DNA of 11,860 nt from Gonium pectorale (taxonomy: Eukaryota; Chlorophyta; Chlorophyceae; Chlamydomonadales; Volvocaceae). The position numbers and the translations under genes were made by a program. Below the pieces are notes generated by a model. That model saw only the letters and a program-made list of their open reading frames with translations. It had not been told where the DNA came from and did no database searches. This document shows positions 9,550-11,860 of the stretch, one piece after another; position 1 is the stretch's first letter, and every line of letters starts with the position of its first letter. The DNA lies in NCBI GenBank assembly GCA_001584585.1, contig LSYV01000030.1:897854-909713 (forward strand). Direction: 5' to 3'.

Positions 9550-10220
9550 ATGGGACGCGGACGGGTAAGCGTGGGTAAGCGTGGGCCAGGCCGTCGACAT
9601 GTGGGGTCGGCATGGCAAGCTGCGACTTTGCTGGCTGGTTTCCCACAAGGCGTGACGCACCGGCGTCACTGGGCCCGCTATGTTGTCGACCTACATGCTG
9701 GGGGCAGCACAGACCTTAGCCCCGCACACATCATACACACGATACTGCCCACTCACCTGCCGCCCCTGCCCTCGCCTCGGCCCTCGTTCCCACACTCCCA
9801 AACCAGGTCTGCAAGCAGGTTGACAAAGCTGTCGCCCGTCACGTGGCGGCGCGATGCAAGCACCTCCAGTCTACGGCACGACTCGCCACGGAGATGAAGA
9901 ACCGCATCTACCAGCGCACCGGCAAACTGGCCGTGGTCCCCTTCCTCACGGCCGTGTGGGCGAGCACCTCGCCAGAGCAGATGTGCAAAAACCACGACGC
10001 AGCGAGCATGCTGCTGCACGTCGGCGCGGTCAAGCTGCTGATCCGGCGGCGGCAGGGCGAGGAGCTCGCAACCATGATGGACGCCGCCCTTGCGCCCAAC
10101 ACGCTGGTGGTGCTGCCGCGCGGGTGGAAGTGGGCCAAGCTCCGTATCCCACCCCTGATGATCGAATGGGCCACCTGGAAGCACCTGAAGCCCCTGGTGC
10201 AGAAGCAGCTGATGCCGTAA
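9550..10220 (+). CDS. Small basic protein of unknown function, two exons, 142 aa
   Basis: Exon 1 is 9550-9564 (MGRGR), with a purine at -3 and G at +4 around the ATG. It ends at a GTAAGC donor. Exon 2 starts at 9807 after a pyrimidine-rich tract and AACCAG, and runs to a TAA at 10218-10220. The phase is 0 on both sides and the intron is 242 nt. Exon 2 has a strong C/G third-position bias and a clean, non-repetitive protein, which supports real coding. The protein is rich in Lys, Arg and Trp. It has an N-terminal basic helix-like region (VDKAVARHVAARCKHLQ), a central segment (AASMLLHVGAVKLLIRRRQG) and a Trp-rich end (WKWAKLRI, EWATWKHLKPLV). I do not recognise the family and see no signal peptide or membrane span. 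The five-residue first exon is the less certain part; exon 2 could be spliced to another upstream exon. Confidence 0.62.
9565..9584 (+). repeat. Duplicated 5' splice site (10-bp tandem)
   Basis: GTAAGCGTGG occurs twice in tandem directly after exon 1 of the small gene, giving two identical GTAAGC donors 10 bases apart. Only the first keeps the frame into exon 2. Confidence 0.75.
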
Positions 10221-10929
10221 AGTAGCCCGGGCCAGTAGTTGTTGGGATTAAGTGAGAATGGCGACTGGGTACCTGCGAACTAAGGCCTCACCCCAGCTCG
10301 GGTCTGGTGTGTCTACAAAGTACAGTGCTATTTGGAGCAGGGTTTAGGTGGCACGAGCATGGCTTGGGCCCGCGGTGGCCTGGACCGATAAGCCAACGTT
10401 GTCCACTCGCACTTTTAAGTTATTACGTCTGGCTATGGCTTCCTGACGCATACCGGTCCCACCCATGATACTGCATTCGGGCGTGACCCCAGTGAGGTGA
10501 CTACTGCAGACAGGACACAGCGATTCGCATCATGCCGCGGATACATTGGAATCAACGTGCCACGCCGTACGACACAGAATACCAATCCGACATAGAGCTT
10601 CACATACACTTACGACTGGACACACATGTTCACACGATCATAACCAAACGCGAATATAATTATGACGACGGAGTATGCAAGAAGACCGCATGTCCGCAGC
10701 CCCAACCGAGCCGAGTTACCAGCCAAACATGTCCGTCTCCTTAGCCCGGAGCAAGGGGTAGGCAAGGCGCTTATCAGCATTAGTTCCTCGACTTGCGCCC
10801 AGATCCGCACAGTCATGTCTGCTCCAGGCAATGCATGGCAAAGCAAGCGCGATGCGTTCGTGTATCGAAGACCCTTTTGGAGGCATACCAGCAGCCAAAA
10901 CGCGTGTTATGTCTAACTAGCTTAAGCGG
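10221..10929. other. Region between convergent genes, presumably 3' UTRs
   Basis: This lies between the stop of the small plus-strand gene and the stop of the minus-strand HMG-box-like gene. I find no gene. No TGTAA is visible on either strand here, so either both genes use variant signals or the 3' gene models are incomplete. Part of it (10530-10700) is AT-richer than average. Confidence 0.45.
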
Positions 10930-11451
10930 CTAACCTGTGAGTACACCCTTGCCCGCCTGTCCACCTTCCTGCCCAACCGCCTGCTCGCCTGCCTGCCCGT
11001 CCGCCTGCCCACCTGCCTCACCACCCGCCTGGACGCCTGCCTGCCCGTCTGCCTGCCCTCCTGCCTGCCCGTCCGCCTGCCCACCTGCCTCACCACCCGC
11101 CTGGACGCCTGCCTGCCCGTCTGCCTGCCCTCCTGCCTGCCCGTCCGCCTGCCCACCTGCGTCACCACCCGCCTGGACGCCTGCCTGCCCGTCTGCCTGC
11201 CCACCGGCCAGCCCGTCCGCCTGCCCGCCCGCCTGCCCCATCCTCGCCTCCCCGGCCTCAGCTCTCTCTTGTGCCGCCTTCTTCCACTTGGCTTTGTCTA
11301 CCTCACCAAGTTCACGCCACGCAGTCGCCGCCTGATTGATGCTGCAGCCCTCCCCAATCTTCTGGCTTGTGAACAGGTTATAGCCGTTCACCTTGCCATG
11401 GCCTCCACCGTTCTTCTTTTTCGTCTTGCTCTTGAGCTGCGGTGGGTCCAT
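10930..11451 (-). CDS. HMG-box-like protein with Gly/Gln/Ala repeat tail, 173 aa
   Basis: An N-terminal lysine cluster (KSKTKKK, residues 7-13) resembles a nuclear localisation signal. Residues 20-67 resemble a short HMG box: a G-Y-N-L-F strip, a spacer, then AWRELGEVDKAKWKKAAQ with the expected Trp, Leu and Lys-Trp spacing. HMG boxes bend DNA in chromatin and in some transcription factors; that role is inferred here. Residues from about 72 to the end are a Gly/Gln/Ala tail (AGGQADGQAGVQAGGEAGGQ) encoded by the 72-bp tandem repeat. The ATG at 11451 is preceded in frame by a TGA 18 bases upstream, so it is either the true start or lies in an exon whose acceptor falls between the two. The repetitive tail may be partly spliced out or shifted; the HMG-like part is the more reliable. 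Confidence 0.6.
   Translation of the reverse strand: MDPPQLKSKTKKKNGGGHGKVNGYNLFTSQKIGEGCSINQAATAWRELGEVDKAKWKKAAQERAEAGEARMGQAGGQADGLAGGQADGQAGVQAGGDAGGQADGQAGGQADGQAGVQAGGEAGGQADGQAGGQADGQAGVQAGGEAGGQADGQAGEQAVGQEGGQAGKGVLTG
10989..11204. repeat. 72-bp tandem repeat, three copies
   Basis: Copies lie at 10989-11060, 11061-11132 and 11133-11204. The first two are identical; the third differs at 11161 (C to G, Glu to Asp on the minus strand) and 11203. Degenerate partial copies flank both sides. The period is 24 codons, so all frames keep phase. Read on the minus strand each unit contains a CAG|GTGGGC string that looks like a splice donor. Confidence 0.95.
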
Positions 11452-11518
11452 CCAATAATGGCTTCAGAATCTGCAAACGGCATACCTACAGCCCCGGCAG
11501 CTCTGCCAGGTAACATAC

Positions 11519-11581
11519 CTGGATGCCCGATGCGCCTTGCATGTTGCTTGCCGGCTCACCGGCGCCCTCGGCCGTAGTGCC
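11519..11581 (-). other. 63-nt exon-like unit, copy B
   Basis: On the minus strand, CCCTGCGCAG lies before 11581 and a GTATGT donor after 11519. The 63 bases read as 21 codons with the pattern G-x-x-A-E-G-x-G-x-x-A-x-N-x-x-G-A-x-G-x-Q. That pattern is shared with copy A, which it matches at about 45 of 63 bases. In this frame it does not join directly to the HMG-box frame, so it may be 5' UTR or belong to another transcript. Confidence 0.4.
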
Positions 11582-11687
11582 CTGCGCAGGGACGGGGCAC
11601 CGAAGCGGTGCAGCAGTTAGGGACGTTGGATAACTGCCTTTGGACCACTGGTGACATCCCTGCCCTGAAGACGCGACAAGAGCCCAC

Positions 11688-11750
11688 CTGGGTGCCTGCC
11701 GCGCCGCGCACGTTGCCTGCCAGCCGGCCGCTGCCCTCAGCTGCAGCGCC
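11688..11750 (-). other. 63-nt exon-like unit, copy A
   Basis: On the minus strand it is bounded by CCCTTGCAG before 11750 and a GTGGGC donor after 11688. It is exactly 63 bases and shows the same 21-codon pattern as copy B. The implied intron between the two is 106 nt (11687-11582). The gene would continue to the right beyond the window. Confidence 0.4.
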
Positions 11751-11860
11751 CTGCAAGGGCAGAGCAGAGCGCAACCATACAGTAGAGCTGCTAAGATGAG
11801 GGGTACGGTAGAGGCCACGGTCGCATGACGCACACAAAGTCCATCATGCAGCTAAAGACA

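Noticed and set aside
9192..9578. Plus-strand open frame of 128 residues before the small gene
   Set aside because: No domain or coding bias, and it overlaps the exon 1 start at 9550 in another frame. More likely 5' UTR or promoter.
11486..11833. Minus-strand 115-residue frame with a signal-peptide-like start
   Set aside because: It reads straight through both 63-nt exon-like units and the intron between them in a frame that does not preserve their shared pattern. The hydrophobic start coincides with a pyrimidine-rich intron end.

Overview
The window reads as nuclear DNA of a GC-rich green alga, most likely a chlamydomonadalean (volvocine-type) chlorophyte. The reasons are proline-rich SPn hydroxyproline-rich glycoprotein (HRGP) sequence, small exons split by short GT-AG introns, alternating GT tracts, UGUAA-type polyadenylation motifs rather than AAUAAA, and many long chance ORFs from high GC. 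I cannot name the species. I see no bacterial operon, tRNA, rRNA, CRISPR array or complete transposon.

Left half. Bases 3-860 (+) are the 3' part of a gene for an HRGP-like extracellular matrix or cell wall protein; its 5' part lies outside the window. A paralogue runs the other way at 8532-6014 (-). I reconstruct it as four exons (8532-7940, 7786-7708, 7361-7212, 6841-6014) with compatible phases and canonical splice sites. The predicted protein is about 549 residues: a signal peptide, a domain I do not recognise, a PPSPPPPP-type shaft and a small alpha/beta C-terminal domain shared with the first gene. The two genes are tail to tail. Their last 60 codons and first ~73 bases of 3' flank form an inverted repeat (679-933 against 6195-5941) with 252 of 255 bases identical, although the coding sequence just upstream has diverged strongly. 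That pattern points to recent gene conversion of the 3' ends.

Between them, about 5 kb (934-5940) has no gene I can support. It holds simple repeats, a G-quadruplex-type tract, a diverged direct repeat and two convergent UGUAA motifs about 100 bases apart.

Right half. Bases 8533-9549 are a promoter-type spacer between divergent genes. A small two-exon + strand gene (9550-9564 joined to 9807-10220) encodes a basic 142-residue protein I do not recognise. On the minus strand, 11451-10930 encodes a short HMG-box-like protein whose Gly/Gln/Ala tail comes from a 72-bp (24-codon) tandem repeat. Upstream of it (11688-11750 and 11519-11581) lie two diverged 63-nt exon-like units with the same splice-site layout, apparently a tandem exon duplication that may continue past the window edge.
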